Source: JANXQG01 sp964615095
Lineage (GTDB): Bacteria > Planctomycetota > Planctomycetia > Pirellulales > Thermoguttaceae
Assembly: GCA_964615095.1 (NCBI GenBank)
Contig: CAZTPX010000004.1
Span: 89,149 to 153,148 of the forward strand
Direction: 5' to 3'
Length of the DNA stretch: 64,000 bases
Shown: one piece after another, positions 33,533-41,854 of the stretch
Position numbering within the stretch: the first letter of the stretch is position 1
Layout: each line of letters begins with the position of its first letter
Position numbers and translations under genes: made by a program
Notes under the pieces: generated by a model
The model's input: only the letters and a program-made list of their open reading frames with translations
Database searches by the model: none
What the model was told of the DNA's origin: nothing

Positions 33533-34690
33533 ATGACTACACCCGATTCCACGAGTCCGGCTATCTTTGCGGATAGGAGCGCAGCCCTCCTCATCTCTCG
33601 TCAGCAGCTTTATCCCAATCGGTCCTCGCTCTGGGTCCGCCGAGTCGTTGAGGCGATCGAGTGGTGTGCCGAAAAAGAGATCACCATCCTTACTTCAGCC
33701 GGAATGACGACCTGGGAATTGATCGCTGCGGCAGTTCGACTTCGGAAAGCCAAACAACGGTTGTTCATCCCCGCGTCGTCTCCGCAGGAATTCGAGCGGA
33801 AATGTCACGAGGCCTCGATTCAATTCGACCTTGAAAAGCCGTGTATCGAGCCGTTGTTTTTCAAGGCACGTGCATCGCGGCAGGAAATCGCCCGATACCG
33901 CGATGAGTGCGTCATTGGCAGCGCCGAAATCCTGCTGCCGATTTGCGTGCGAAGAAAAGGCTCAATCGAGGAATTATTGGACCGCTACGGGGCTACCGCT
34001 TCCGTTGTATCTCGCTACCAGTGTCCCTACGGAAAGCGCACGCCGGCGACGCGATTCGAACTCGACGTGGGCAACGTGCCGGACGAGTTGCACCAGTGTA
34101 CTCATCTGATCCATTGGACGCGAACGTCGAACGGGGCCTGGCCCGGAGAACGCAAGATCGATTATTACCGGGCGCTCTTGGCATCCGATACGTATCCCAG
34201 AACGGCTTACCATACGTTGCAGAACATACTCGCCACCCGTACGGTCCGCGCTTCGTCGAACCATATGCCGGGCAAGACTTCCGTCGTTTCCTTCTCGGCA
34301 TGCGCGCCGGCCCAATTCATTCCGCTTATGAAATGGAGGAGTCGTTACCGCCAGATGTCGTTCGAGCCGTATGGAATTGGACTCGAACGCGAATGGGCGC
34401 TGTCTCGGGGGATCAGTCCTGTGCGCTATCTCGACGCGAAAAGCGAAGGTCCAAAACCGGACGAGCCGTGGCTTTGTCAATCGGCTGGTGTGAAAGGGAA
34501 TTGGCGGCCGGAGAATGAATACCGTTACCGCGGCGATTTCGACTTGAATGCGGTCCCGCGCGAGAAGATGGTGGCATATTGTCTTTACGAAAGCGAAGCG
34601 CAGGAGATTGAGAAGGAAATGGGAATTTGCTGCCGCTACTTTGCGGAGAGGGGGCGCGGAGAAGCGGCAGACGGGCACATTGCGCCTTAG
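33533..34690 (+). CDS. two-domain protein with AbiGi/DUF2971-like C-terminus
   Basis: 385 residues from the ATG at 33533, chosen because of the adjacent TATAAT; a GTG at 33512 would lie upstream of that -10. The N-terminal part (residues 1-170) looks like a Rossmann/SLOG-type nucleotide-binding fold (ITILTSAGMTTWELIAAAVR, KQRLFIPASS). The C-terminal part (about 215-370) has TLQNILATRTVRASS, VVSFSACAPAQFI, FEPYGIGLEREWALSRGISP and later WRPENEYRYRGDFDL, the order of motifs in AbiGi-antitoxin/DUF2971-like proteins of phage-abortive systems. No function is proven for that group. It follows the MNT-HEPN pair with its own promoter. Both domain calls are weak resemblances. Confidence 0.55.
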   Translation: MTTPDSTSPAIFADRSAALLISRQQLYPNRSSLWVRRVVEAIEWCAEKEITILTSAGMTTWELIAAAVRLRKAKQRLFIPASSPQEFERKCHEASIQFDLEKPCIEPLFFKARASRQEIARYRDECVIGSAEILLPICVRRKGSIEELLDRYGATASVVSRYQCPYGKRTPATRFELDVGNVPDELHQCTHLIHWTRTSNGAWPGERKIDYYRALLASDTYPRTAYHTLQNILATRTVRASSNHMPGKTSVVSFSACAPAQFIPLMKWRSRYRQMSFEPYGIGLEREWALSRGISPVRYLDAKSEGPKPDEPWLCQSAGVKGNWRPENEYRYRGDFDLNAVPREKMVAYCLYESEAQEIEKEMGICCRYFAERGRGEAADGHIAP

Positions 34691-34717
34691 GACCGGCGAG
34701 TCAACAAGTGTCGTGTT

Positions 34718-34773
34718 GTAGGGGTGACTTTAGTCGCCCTCTTCGGCAATAGGGCGACTAAAGTCACCCCTAC
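34718..34773. terminator. perfect hairpin between convergent genes
   Basis: Arms of 23 bp (34718-34740 and 34751-34773) are perfectly inverted, with a 10-nt loop; each contains GGGTGACTTTAGTCGCCCT or its complement. It lies between the AbiGi-like gene and miaB, which converge, so a two-way terminator is plausible although no T-run follows. By design it also fits the window's palindromic repeats. Confidence 0.7.
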
Positions 34774-34791
34774 GGCGTCGTCTTGCGACAG

Positions 34792-36237
34792 TTATTGATT
34801 CCCAGGTCCTTGACGAGATTGGGGAATACTGAGCAGCCGCCCAAACAGCGTGAAGGCGTCCACCTTCTCGATTCGCACGGGCAGAATTTGCCCGATAAGC
34901 GTGGGCGGGCCGTCGAAGACCACGATATGGTCCTGCACGCCGCGCCCGACAAGCTGCACGACCTCACCGCTGGCCGCAGCGTGTTTCTGCGCGCTCTTGC
35001 TCGGCCCTTCCACCAAGACCTCGACATCGCCGCCCAGCAGAGGCCGGTTGTCCTCCAGGCTGATGGCGTTCTGCACGGCCAGAAGCTCGTTGTTCCGCCG
35101 CCGCTTGACCTCATCGGGCACGTCGTCCGGCATGGTGTCGGCCGCCTTCGTCCCAGGCCGCTCACTGTACTTGAAGATGAAGCTGTTTTTGAAGCGGGCC
35201 CAGTGGACCAGTTCGACCGACTGCTGGAAATCGTCTTCCGTCTCGCCGCAGAAGCCGACGATGAAGTCGCTGGTGATCGCCGCGGCGGGCAGCGTCGCGC
35301 GGATCCGCTGGATCATCTCGCGATAGTCCTCGACCGTGTAGCCCCGCTTCATCCGCCGCAGTTGTTCGTTCGAACCGCTCTGCACCGGCACGTGCAGATA
35401 GGGCGAGACCTTGGGCAGGTCGCGGATGGCTTGCAGCAGATCGTCGCTCATGTGCCGCGGGTAGTTCGTGACGAACTTGATCCGCCGCAGGCCGGCAATC
35501 TCATGCAAGCGGGCCAACAGGTCGCAAAGCCGCAGCGTCCGGCCCGTGCTTGCATCCTTGTAGCTATTGACCGTCTGGCCCAAGAGCGTGACTTCCAGGC
35601 AGCCGTCGGCCGCCAGGCGGCGAACTTCCTCCACGATCTCGGCGGCGGGGCGGCTCTGCTCCGGCCCTCGTACCTTGGGCACGATGCAGTAGGTGCAGAA
35701 CTTGTCGCAGCCGAACATGATCCGCACCATCGCCTGGAAGGGCGAGGCCCGCAACTCGGCCGGCCGGGGCGGATCGAACTTGGCAAAACTCTCCTCGACC
35801 AGCGAGCGCCGCGCCTGCCTGCGGTCGAGGCTCACTTCCAAACGCGGTTGACGGTAAGGTTGCGCAGCCACTTCTGCCAGGATTTGCGGCAGGCGATTGA
35901 TCTGGCCCGGGCCGACGACCAGATCGACATGCGCGGCGCGGCGAAAAATCAGGTTCTGGTCCTTCTGGGCCATGCAACCCAACACGCCGATAATGGTCTC
36001 GGGCTTCCGCTCCTTGAGCGGACGCAGGCGGCCCAACGCGCTATAGATCTTGTCTTCGGCGTGCTGCCGCACGCTACACGTGTTGTAGAGGATCGTATCG
36101 GCGTCGCGCGGACTATCGACGACTTCGTAGCCCGCCTGCACCAGGCCGGATACGATCAGTTCGCTGTCCAGCACGTTCATCTGGCAGCCGACAGTCTCGA
36201 TGTAGACGCGTTTGGGCATATATAGCTGATCAGTCAT
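34792..36237 (-). CDS. miaB: tRNA-2-methylthio-N6-dimethylallyladenosine synthase
   Basis: 481 residues from the ATG at 36237 (MTDQLYMPKRVYIETVGCQM); the frame open to 36333 only reads through a repeat. It has the N-terminal MTTase cluster Cys (VGCQM, YNTCSVR, LGCMAQ), the radical SAM site FGCDKFCTYCIVP, and a C-terminal TRAM domain (ISLEDNRPLLGGDVEVLVEG). NPR-type downstream motifs such as VPVQSGSNEQLRRMKRGYT and DFIVGFCGETEDDF are those of MiaB. It adds the methylthio group to A37 of tRNAs reading UNN codons. GGTGGAG lies only 2 nt before the ATG, so an alternative start at 36219 cannot be excluded. Confidence 0.94.
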   Translation of the reverse strand: MTDQLYMPKRVYIETVGCQMNVLDSELIVSGLVQAGYEVVDSPRDADTILYNTCSVRQHAEDKIYSALGRLRPLKERKPETIIGVLGCMAQKDQNLIFRRAAHVDLVVGPGQINRLPQILAEVAAQPYRQPRLEVSLDRRQARRSLVEESFAKFDPPRPAELRASPFQAMVRIMFGCDKFCTYCIVPKVRGPEQSRPAAEIVEEVRRLAADGCLEVTLLGQTVNSYKDASTGRTLRLCDLLARLHEIAGLRRIKFVTNYPRHMSDDLLQAIRDLPKVSPYLHVPVQSGSNEQLRRMKRGYTVEDYREMIQRIRATLPAAAITSDFIVGFCGETEDDFQQSVELVHWARFKNSFIFKYSERPGTKAADTMPDDVPDEVKRRRNNELLAVQNAISLEDNRPLLGGDVEVLVEGPSKSAQKHAAASGEVVQLVGRGVQDHIVVFDGPPTLIGQILPVRIEKVDAFTLFGRLLSIPQSRQGPGNQ

Positions 36238-36238
36238 C

Positions 36239-36376
36239 GCTCCACCGACACGGGGAGACCGCTGAAAAGGTCTCCCTGGAACACAACTCAAAGTACTCAG
36301 TACTGAGTACTCAGTATTACATCTTGTATCCACCTCGACTCTTTTAGCGGTCTCACGGGGTCGGTGGGGACGTTCT
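36239..36376. repeat. TACTCAGTACT repeat, copy 2
   Basis: Same element and orientation as 25796-25932: outer arms GGAGACCGCTGAAAAGGTCT and CTCTTTTAGCGGTCTCAC around TACTCAGTACTGAGTACTCA. It abuts the miaB start and continues to GGTCGGTGGGGACGTT, a stretch that recurs as a hairpin at 48841-48876. Confidence 0.88.
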
Positions 36377-36394
36377 TACATTCCAGCTATTATT

Positions 36395-36583
36395 CTACGC
36401 CGCTTTGCCGCGTGGCGTACCGGCCTGTTTGGCGGATTCGGCCTTGCGGCGGGATTTCTCCTTTTCCACTTCGCCCTGGAATTCGGCCATGACCTCCGTG
36501 CGTTTATGGGCCATGAGTCGCATGAGTGCAACCACAGCGACGTAGCCGGCGACAACCCAGAGGGCAATGCTCCAACCATCCAT
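36395..36583 (-). CDS. small single-pass membrane protein
   Basis: 62 residues from the ATG at 36583 (CAGGAG 10 nt upstream). A single membrane helix (WSIALWVVAGYVAVVALMRL) is followed by a charged, basic C-terminal tail (EVEKEKSRRKAESAKQ). The Nout/Cin topology is expected. I have seen such proteins as uncharacterised planctomycete ORFs but know no function. It lies upstream of miaB on the same strand, separated by the repeat. Confidence 0.6.
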   Translation of the reverse strand: MDGWSIALWVVAGYVAVVALMRLMAHKRTEVMAEFQGEVEKEKSRRKAESAKQAGTPRGKAA

Positions 36584-36674
36584 GGTTCTCGGCTCCTGTG
36601 ACGCTCGACTGCTAAATGAAAGAAGGGAACGGCCAAACAACGCAGATATTCCTTCTGACCCAGCCCAATGTATC

Positions 36675-36875
36675 TCAGCCGTTTCCGTGCCTCGCAATCA
36701 AGGCCTGAACTTTAGGTACCAACTCGGTCGGTACGGCCATCATGGTGATATCGTCAGCTTCTCGCGCAGCTTCGATTTCGGCAAATTGCTCATCCTCAGT
36801 CTGGTCTTCGTAGTGTGCTATCACCTGGCGCACACGCTCTTCATTCCAGCCGGGGGGAAACTTCTGTTCTCTCAT
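36675..36875 (-). CDS. antitoxin-like small protein
   Basis: 66 residues, acidic in the centre (EDQTEDEQFAEIEAAREADD) with an N-terminal FPPGWNEERVRQVIAHYEDQ helix and a C-terminal VPTELVPKVQALIARH helix. It is a common companion of small RelE/BrnT-like proteins in bacterial genomes. Its ATG overlaps the stop of the toxin-like gene by 4 bp (ATGA). It lacks a recognisable ribbon-helix-helix or HTH, so whether it binds DNA is open. Confidence 0.62.
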   Translation of the reverse strand: MREQKFPPGWNEERVRQVIAHYEDQTEDEQFAEIEAAREADDITMMAVPTELVPKVQALIARHGNG

Positions 36876-37156
36876 CGGGCTTTTCTCCGTTGTCGGCGGC
36901 GAAAGGCAGTCTTTGCCTTGCCTCGAACTTCATAGGCAGTAATGACAAACACGCTTTCGGGGTCTTCGTCTGGCACGTAAATCACCTGCAAGTAGCGTCC
37001 TGCGGCGGTTCTGCCAACCCTAATAAGTGAATCATCCCTTCCGCGCAAATTTTCGCCGCGGCCGTGCAGAACCTGCCAGACTTCGGCCTCCGTAATACCA
37101 TGCTGGTAAATATGGGGCAATCCCGTTTCCGGATCTTCATAGAAGCGTATTTCCAT
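36872..37156 (-). CDS. BrnT/RelE-like toxin candidate
   Basis: 94 residues from the ATG at 37156 (MEIRFYEDPETGLPHIYQHG); longer frames only add repeat sequence. The layout - N-terminal strand, HGITEAEVWQVL helix, then strands SLIRVGRTAAGRYLQVIYVP and VFVITAYEVRGKAK with a basic tail RRRQRRKAR - is that of BrnT/RelE-superfamily RNases, in which conserved basic residues cut mRNA on the ribosome. The toxin gene comes first and the partner second, as in BrnTA and HigBA. The ribosome-binding site is weak. The function is inferred. Confidence 0.62.
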   Translation of the reverse strand: MEIRFYEDPETGLPHIYQHGITEAEVWQVLHGRGENLRGRDDSLIRVGRTAAGRYLQVIYVPDEDPESVFVITAYEVRGKAKTAFRRRQRRKAR

Positions 37157-37977
37157 TTCACGCTCAATTCTAGCAACAAGGGGGGGTGTTGTCAAGATTA
37201 GGCGGGAAAGGTGGCATGGTTCAAGGCCGGGTAACACTTTCGCCGCGCTGTTCCATTCGGGACGGCGGGGCACCTGCCGCCCAACCACAGATGAAACCCT
37301 CGCGGCCTCGGAACTGAACCAGGCCGATTTCCGATTGTCAGGCGTTGTGCGGTATCAATGATTAGCAGGGCGAGACCAGCCAGGGGGCACCATGCCGGGC
37401 ACCCTGTATCCATGGTCGTGGTCGGCTTGGTCGACGAGCGCCGGCCCACCGATACGGGCACCAGATCGAGAGAAGTGGAAGAAATTGAAAAATAGGGTTC
37501 GACTGGAATTTTCTATAAACCCAACGCGGCCCTCGTCAGCGCGCCGAACTTTGCGTCACGTTGGATGACGAACTTCCGCTCTTGCCGGCGCGGTATTTGC
37601 GACAACCGCCGCCGCACGCCCGAATTCTCGAGTACTCTAGTGCGGGGATTTTAGCGAATCGGGGCGCGGATCCCCTCACGGGCGCGCCGAGACCGTATGC
37701 ATTTTTTGCAACAAAGTGTTGCACTTGCTGGGTTCCGCCAAATGGGTGAGTTCAAAAATTCCGCAGACCGCTGGTCTTTAGCCGCTCTTCGACCCGCCGG
37801 CCGAACTCGTCAAGGATGGCATGGCTCGAACCACGGCAACACTTCCGCCGGCCGAAATTTGGTAGGGAACGGCCTGCGTGCCGTTCCGAACGGGGTGGAA
37901 CGGCATCGACCCGCAAGCGGGTGCCCCGCCGTTCCCTACTACAGGACACCGCAGCCAAAGTGTTACCCGGCTTTGAA
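37157..37977. repeat. 820-bp gap filled with repeat pieces
   Basis: GGTTCAAGGCCGGGTAACAC...GGCGGGGCACCTGC at 37217-37275 is found inverted at 37920-37985, and GTAGGGAACGG (37862) pairs with CCGTTCCCTAC (37929-37939) around inner palindromes. A GGCTCGAACCACGGCAACAC stretch (37822-37841) recurs near 18484. A short frame 37561-37749 is not supported. No gene is seen. Confidence 0.7.
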
Positions 37978-38982
37978 CTATACCGGAAAGGCTGCTTCTT
38001 CCGGCCCGAATCTCTCCCCCGGCTGGATCTTGTGTCCGCGCAACAGTTCGGCAATGCCCATCGCCCGCTTGCCGGCAAGCTGAATGGTCCGCGGGGCCAC
38101 AGCGCCTTGTCCCGCGACAATCACCAGCCGATCGCCGCAGGCCTCAAGCACCGTGCCCGGCGCGGGATGATCGTCGGGGCGGACGATAGACGGCATGTGC
38201 CTGCTGCTTTGCGGATCGACAACATCCACCGGCCCCAGGATCATGCGCAGCGGGGCACTTTGCGCACGATGCCAATAGGTATAGGTTCGCGGCCAGGGTT
38301 CCAGCGCGCGGATCTGGTTCTTGATGCTCAGGGCCGGCCGGCGCCAGTCGATGGTCCCGTCGGTCTTCTTCAAGCGTGGCGCTTTGGAGGCCAGCCCCGG
38401 GTCCTGCGGCAAGGCTTCCAGACGGCCCTCGGCCACCGCGTCGATCGTCCGCCGCACCAGCCAGCCGCCCGATTCGGCAAGCCTCGCCTCCAACTCGACG
38501 GCCGTCTCTTCCGCATCGATTGCGGTGACGGCCTGGGCGATGCAGGGGCCGGCGTCAACCTTGGGCGTCATGTGGATCACAGTAACGCCCGTCTCGCTAT
38601 CGCCGTTGAACAAGGCCCAGTTGATCGGCGCCGCGCCGCGGTACTTGGGCAACAGCGATGCATGAAGATTGATTCCGCCTAGGCGGGCGGCGGCGAGCGT
38701 CTCCGGCGTCAGGATCCGACCGTAATCGCAAACCACCAGCAGGTCGACCGCGGTGTCGATCAGGTGCTGCCGGGCCTCGGCCGCGTTGATGTCCTCCGGA
38801 TCGAAAATCGGCGTGCCATGCTCATGGGCGATGTCGCGCATTGTACTGGCCGGTTCGACGTCTTTCCCTCGGTGGCTGCGCAGGGGCCGTGTGACCAGCA
38901 ACGCCACGTCGTGCCGGGCCTCGTACAATTGCTGAAATGTCGGCACGGCGAATGGCCCCGTGCCCATCATGATTAGACGCAT
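37978..38982 (-). CDS. fmt: methionyl-tRNA formyltransferase
   Basis: 334 residues from the ATG at 38982 (MRLIMMGTGPFAVPTFQQLY). The formyltransferase domain has the signature NLHASLLPKYRGAAPI (105-120) and the catalytic N105, H107 and D143 (TPKVDAGPC). The C-terminal OB-like domain follows from about residue 215. It formylates the initiator tRNA with 10-formyl-THF. The gene comes 59 bp after def on the same strand, the usual pair for adding and removing the formyl group. Confidence 0.94.
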   Translation of the reverse strand: MRLIMMGTGPFAVPTFQQLYEARHDVALLVTRPLRSHRGKDVEPASTMRDIAHEHGTPIFDPEDINAAEARQHLIDTAVDLLVVCDYGRILTPETLAAARLGGINLHASLLPKYRGAAPINWALFNGDSETGVTVIHMTPKVDAGPCIAQAVTAIDAEETAVELEARLAESGGWLVRRTIDAVAEGRLEALPQDPGLASKAPRLKKTDGTIDWRRPALSIKNQIRALEPWPRTYTYWHRAQSAPLRMILGPVDVVDPQSSRHMPSIVRPDDHPAPGTVLEACGDRLVIVAGQGAVAPRTIQLAGKRAMGIAELLRGHKIQPGERFGPEEAAFPV

Positions 38983-39041
38983 CAACGACTCGCGCGAATG
39001 GGTATCCCGAGTGGAACGTCAAACACGAAACCTGAAATTCC

Positions 39042-39626
39042 TCACGTTCGCAGCCGTTCCAACTCGGTCAGGCGGGCGACAATCTGCCGCTCGTCGGGCA
39101 TCACCCCTCGCCGCCGGTCGCCGGAAAACTCGGCCTCCAGGGCAAGCAGATCGTCCTTGATGTTCAGGAGGTGGCTGGGCGTGAGGCGTTCGATGAAGAG
39201 CTTGCCGTCGAGGTGGTCGTGTTCGTGCTGAAACGCCCGGGCGAATAAACCGTCGACGGCGTACTGCACCTCCTCGCCGGCAAGGTTGTAGGCCACCGCG
39301 ACGATGTGCTCGGCACGGCGTACCGGGGCGTAGATACCGGGAAAGCTCAGGCAACCCTCGTCGGCTTCCACCATGTTGCCGGACCGCTTCAGGATCGTGG
39401 GATTGATCAAGACATGCTCCTCGTCCTTGACGGCCGGGTCGCCGGTGACGTTGAGAATGAAAACTCGGTAGGGCAGATCCACCTGGTTGGCCGCCAGTCC
39501 AATGCCCTGGTGCTCGTACATCAGTTCGAACATTTCGGCGATGGCTTTGCGCAACTCGCGATCGACGAGCTTAAGCTCGCGGGACCTGTGAAGCAACGTA
39601 GGATGGGGATATTTGACAATCCGCAA
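39042..39626 (-). CDS. def: peptide deformylase
   Basis: About 194 residues. All three motifs are present: GIGLAANQ (41-48), EGCLS (90-94) and HEHDH (134-138); the Cys and the two His hold the iron or zinc. No ATG is near the N-terminus. I place the start at the TTG at 39626 (giving MRIVKYPHPTLL) because GGAG lies 8 nt upstream; a TTG at 39644 is the alternative. Starting at TTG is unusual for this essential gene and could lower its yield. It forms an operon with fmt. Confidence 0.93.
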   Translation of the reverse strand: MRIVKYPHPTLLHRSRELKLVDRELRKAIAEMFELMYEHQGIGLAANQVDLPYRVFILNVTGDPAVKDEEHVLINPTILKRSGNMVEADEGCLSFPGIYAPVRRAEHIVAVAYNLAGEEVQYAVDGLFARAFQHEHDHLDGKLFIERLTPSHLLNIKDDLLALEAEFSGDRRRGVMPDERQIVARLTELERLRT

Positions 39627-39782
39627 AATTCGGACTCCAGACAACAGAAAGCGATACCTTTATTATAGGCATGCCCCCTTGGCATGGATAGGGCGATCCG
39701 CGCGTTGACGGGCTGACTTCGCAGTCCTAGACTGAATTGATTCGTCTTCTTTTATAAATCATGGAAATTTGGGAGCGGCGCC

Positions 39783-40463
39783 ATGTCGGTCTTTCGGTCT
39801 GCTAGGGCGTTCTTATCGTTGGCAATTGCCAGTACCCTGTTGGCTGCGGGGGCACACTCGGCCGAACCGGAGAAGGGGCCTTCCGGCGGAAAGACTGCAA
39901 TCGCACCCTACGGAAAGGCCGAAGTCTCGCTCTTTGGGGTGAAAGCCGAGGGGGCCAAGTTCGTCTATGTCCTCGACCGCTCGGGAAGCACCGGCGGCAA
40001 AGTGCTGACGACGGCCAAGGCGGAGATCCTGGCCAGCATCGAGAAGATTGACGACGTACACCAGTTCCAAATCGTGGTCTACAACGAACGTCCCAAGGTG
40101 TTCAACCCGGCGGGGCCCAATGGCCAGTTGGCCTTTGGCACCGACGCCAACCGCACGGAGGTCAAGCGGTTTCTCGGTACGATCGAGGCCGACGGCGGAA
40201 CGGACCACGCGGCCGCCCTGTCGCTGGCCATCCGCATGCGCCCCAACGTCATTTTCCTGCTCACTGACGGCGACAGGCCATATCTCAACGCCCGGGACTT
40301 GGCCCGCATTGACCGCGTCGGGCCGGGAGTCATCATCCACGCAATCCAGTTCGGCGAGGGTGCGCACGGCGATGCCAATGGCTGGATGGGGAAACTGGCA
40401 CGGCAAAGCGGTGGCGAATATAAGTACGTCGATACAACGAAATTCGAGGCGAAAACGAAATAG
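39783..40463 (+). CDS. secreted von Willebrand factor A-domain protein
   Basis: 226 residues. A signal peptide (ARAFLSLAIASTLLAAGAHS) is followed by FGVKAEGAKFVYVLDRSGST, whose D65-x-S67-x-S69 is the MIDAS metal site; TDGD after IFLLT supplies the later metal residue. Domain length is about 170 residues, nearly the whole mature protein. VWA domains bind partner proteins through a metal. The distal part (GWMGKLARQSGGEYKYVDTT) is typical of these planctomycete proteins. It precedes the BBP7 barrel by 59 bp, so the two may be one transcript. Confidence 0.85.
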   Translation: MSVFRSARAFLSLAIASTLLAAGAHSAEPEKGPSGGKTAIAPYGKAEVSLFGVKAEGAKFVYVLDRSGSTGGKVLTTAKAEILASIEKIDDVHQFQIVVYNERPKVFNPAGPNGQLAFGTDANRTEVKRFLGTIEADGGTDHAAALSLAIRMRPNVIFLLTDGDRPYLNARDLARIDRVGPGVIIHAIQFGEGAHGDANGWMGKLARQSGGEYKYVDTTKFEAKTK

Positions 40464-40522
40464 GGAGTTCAGAAAAAATTGATCTTTCGCGGAAAGGCGA
40501 AACTTGGTTAAATTCGCCCTCC

Positions 40523-41854
40523 ATGAAAACGCGAATTTCCATTCTGGCGTTGCTCGTCTTGGCATCAGTTTCCACGGCTCGGCCGCAGGACGTGCCGCCG
40601 CCACTGCCTGCGCCGGCGGTCGGCCCGGCACTACAGCCAGGAGTGGCTGCTCCCCCCGGAACGGTTGCACCGAACGTGCCCTCCCAACCGATACCAGGAC
40701 CGTCCTATCCCCCGCCCGGCCCGTATGCTGCCCCGTCCGGGCCTTATCCTCCTCAGCCCGGCCCGTATGCTCCCCCGTCCGGCCCGTATCCTACTCAGCC
40801 CGGTCTTTATCCTCCTCCTCCGCCCGGGGCGGTGATCGTACCGCCTGGGCAACCGTATCCCTACTCCTATCCGCCGCCCGGAACCTATGGGGCTCCCGTG
40901 ATCGTTACGCCACACGGGGCGGTGCTGGTGCCTGCCCCGCCACTGCCGACCTGCGAGTGGAAGGCCACGATTGACGCCCTGTTCCTCGAGCGCAGTTCGG
41001 GCGGCAGCATAGCGCTGGGTCAAACGTATTACAATTCGGCCGTGTACCCGGCACCGCCCGCCGTATCCCCACAAAACCTCTACAGCGACGACCAGTATTT
41101 CGGCCTCGAACCGGGAATGCGTTTAGAAATCAGCCGCCGGTTCGATAACGACGTCACCCTCGCCGCAACGTACTGGGGCTTGCAGCAGTGGTCGATCAAC
41201 AACTCGATCAACGCCGATCCCGTGGGAATCACCGTGCTGGCGTACTCACCGTATTTGCAACTGCCGACACTTCTCACCGGCCTGGACAACTCGCTCGGCT
41301 ACACCTACAGCAGCCAGATCGAAAACGTGGAATTCAACGCCATGCTCCGTCTGAATCCAGCAAATCCCTATTGGGACGTCGAGTGGCTTGGCGGCATCCG
41401 CTACATCTACTATGCCGAGGATTTCACGCTGGCTGGCAGCGACATCGCCAGCGGTGCCAGCGAACAGCTTGCCAGCACCACGACCAATAATCTCATCGGC
41501 CTGCAAACAGGCTTTCTCTTCGTGCGTGGCTGGTCCCATTTCCAGTGGGAAATCGGCCTGAAGGCCGGCCTGATGGCCAATATGTACCACCAGCGCATCA
41601 TCGACTCGGCCGTCAATGCGCCGACGGGCTTCAATCCGTACGACGTTTCTAGCAATGGCACGGGGCTTGCCGCCCTTTTCGAGGCCTCGCTGGGCGTTCG
41701 CTACCGCCTCACGGAAAACTTCGGGCTCCGCTTGGGCTATCAATTCTATGACATCACCGGCTTGGCCTTGGCACCGCGGCAACTCAGTAATTTCGGCCAC
41801 GGCGGCAACGTGGCCCTCGACGGTTTCTCCGTCGGCCTGCAAGCCAACTGGTGA
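40523..41854 (+). CDS. BBP7-type outer-membrane beta-barrel with Pro/Tyr-rich repeats
   Basis: 443 residues. After a signal peptide (ISILALLVLASVSTA) comes a stretch of about 125 residues built on GPY-PP-PG repeats (PPGPYAAPSGPYPPQPGPYA), then a barrel of amphipathic strands from ATIDALFLERSSGG to the terminal DGFSVGLQANW. The ending with an aromatic residue suits outer-membrane insertion. LNPANPYWDVEWLGGIRYIY is a typical barrel hairpin. The Pro/Tyr-rich repeats may face the cell wall or the outside. It is a distant relative of the barrel at 11002. Confidence 0.85.
   Translation: MKTRISILALLVLASVSTARPQDVPPPLPAPAVGPALQPGVAAPPGTVAPNVPSQPIPGPSYPPPGPYAAPSGPYPPQPGPYAPPSGPYPTQPGLYPPPPPGAVIVPPGQPYPYSYPPPGTYGAPVIVTPHGAVLVPAPPLPTCEWKATIDALFLERSSGGSIALGQTYYNSAVYPAPPAVSPQNLYSDDQYFGLEPGMRLEISRRFDNDVTLAATYWGLQQWSINNSINADPVGITVLAYSPYLQLPTLLTGLDNSLGYTYSSQIENVEFNAMLRLNPANPYWDVEWLGGIRYIYYAEDFTLAGSDIASGASEQLASTTTNNLIGLQTGFLFVRGWSHFQWEIGLKAGLMANMYHQRIIDSAVNAPTGFNPYDVSSNGTGLAALFEASLGVRYRLTENFGLRLGYQFYDITGLALAPRQLSNFGHGGNVALDGFSVGLQANW

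Noticed and set aside
34718..34773. Intrinsic terminator with certainty
   Set aside because: Position and stem fit, but there is no T-run, and similar palindromes occur in places where a terminator makes no sense; listed with reduced confidence.
36237..36333. Longer N-terminus of miaB
   Set aside because: The extra 32 codons are translated from the TACTCAGTACT repeat.
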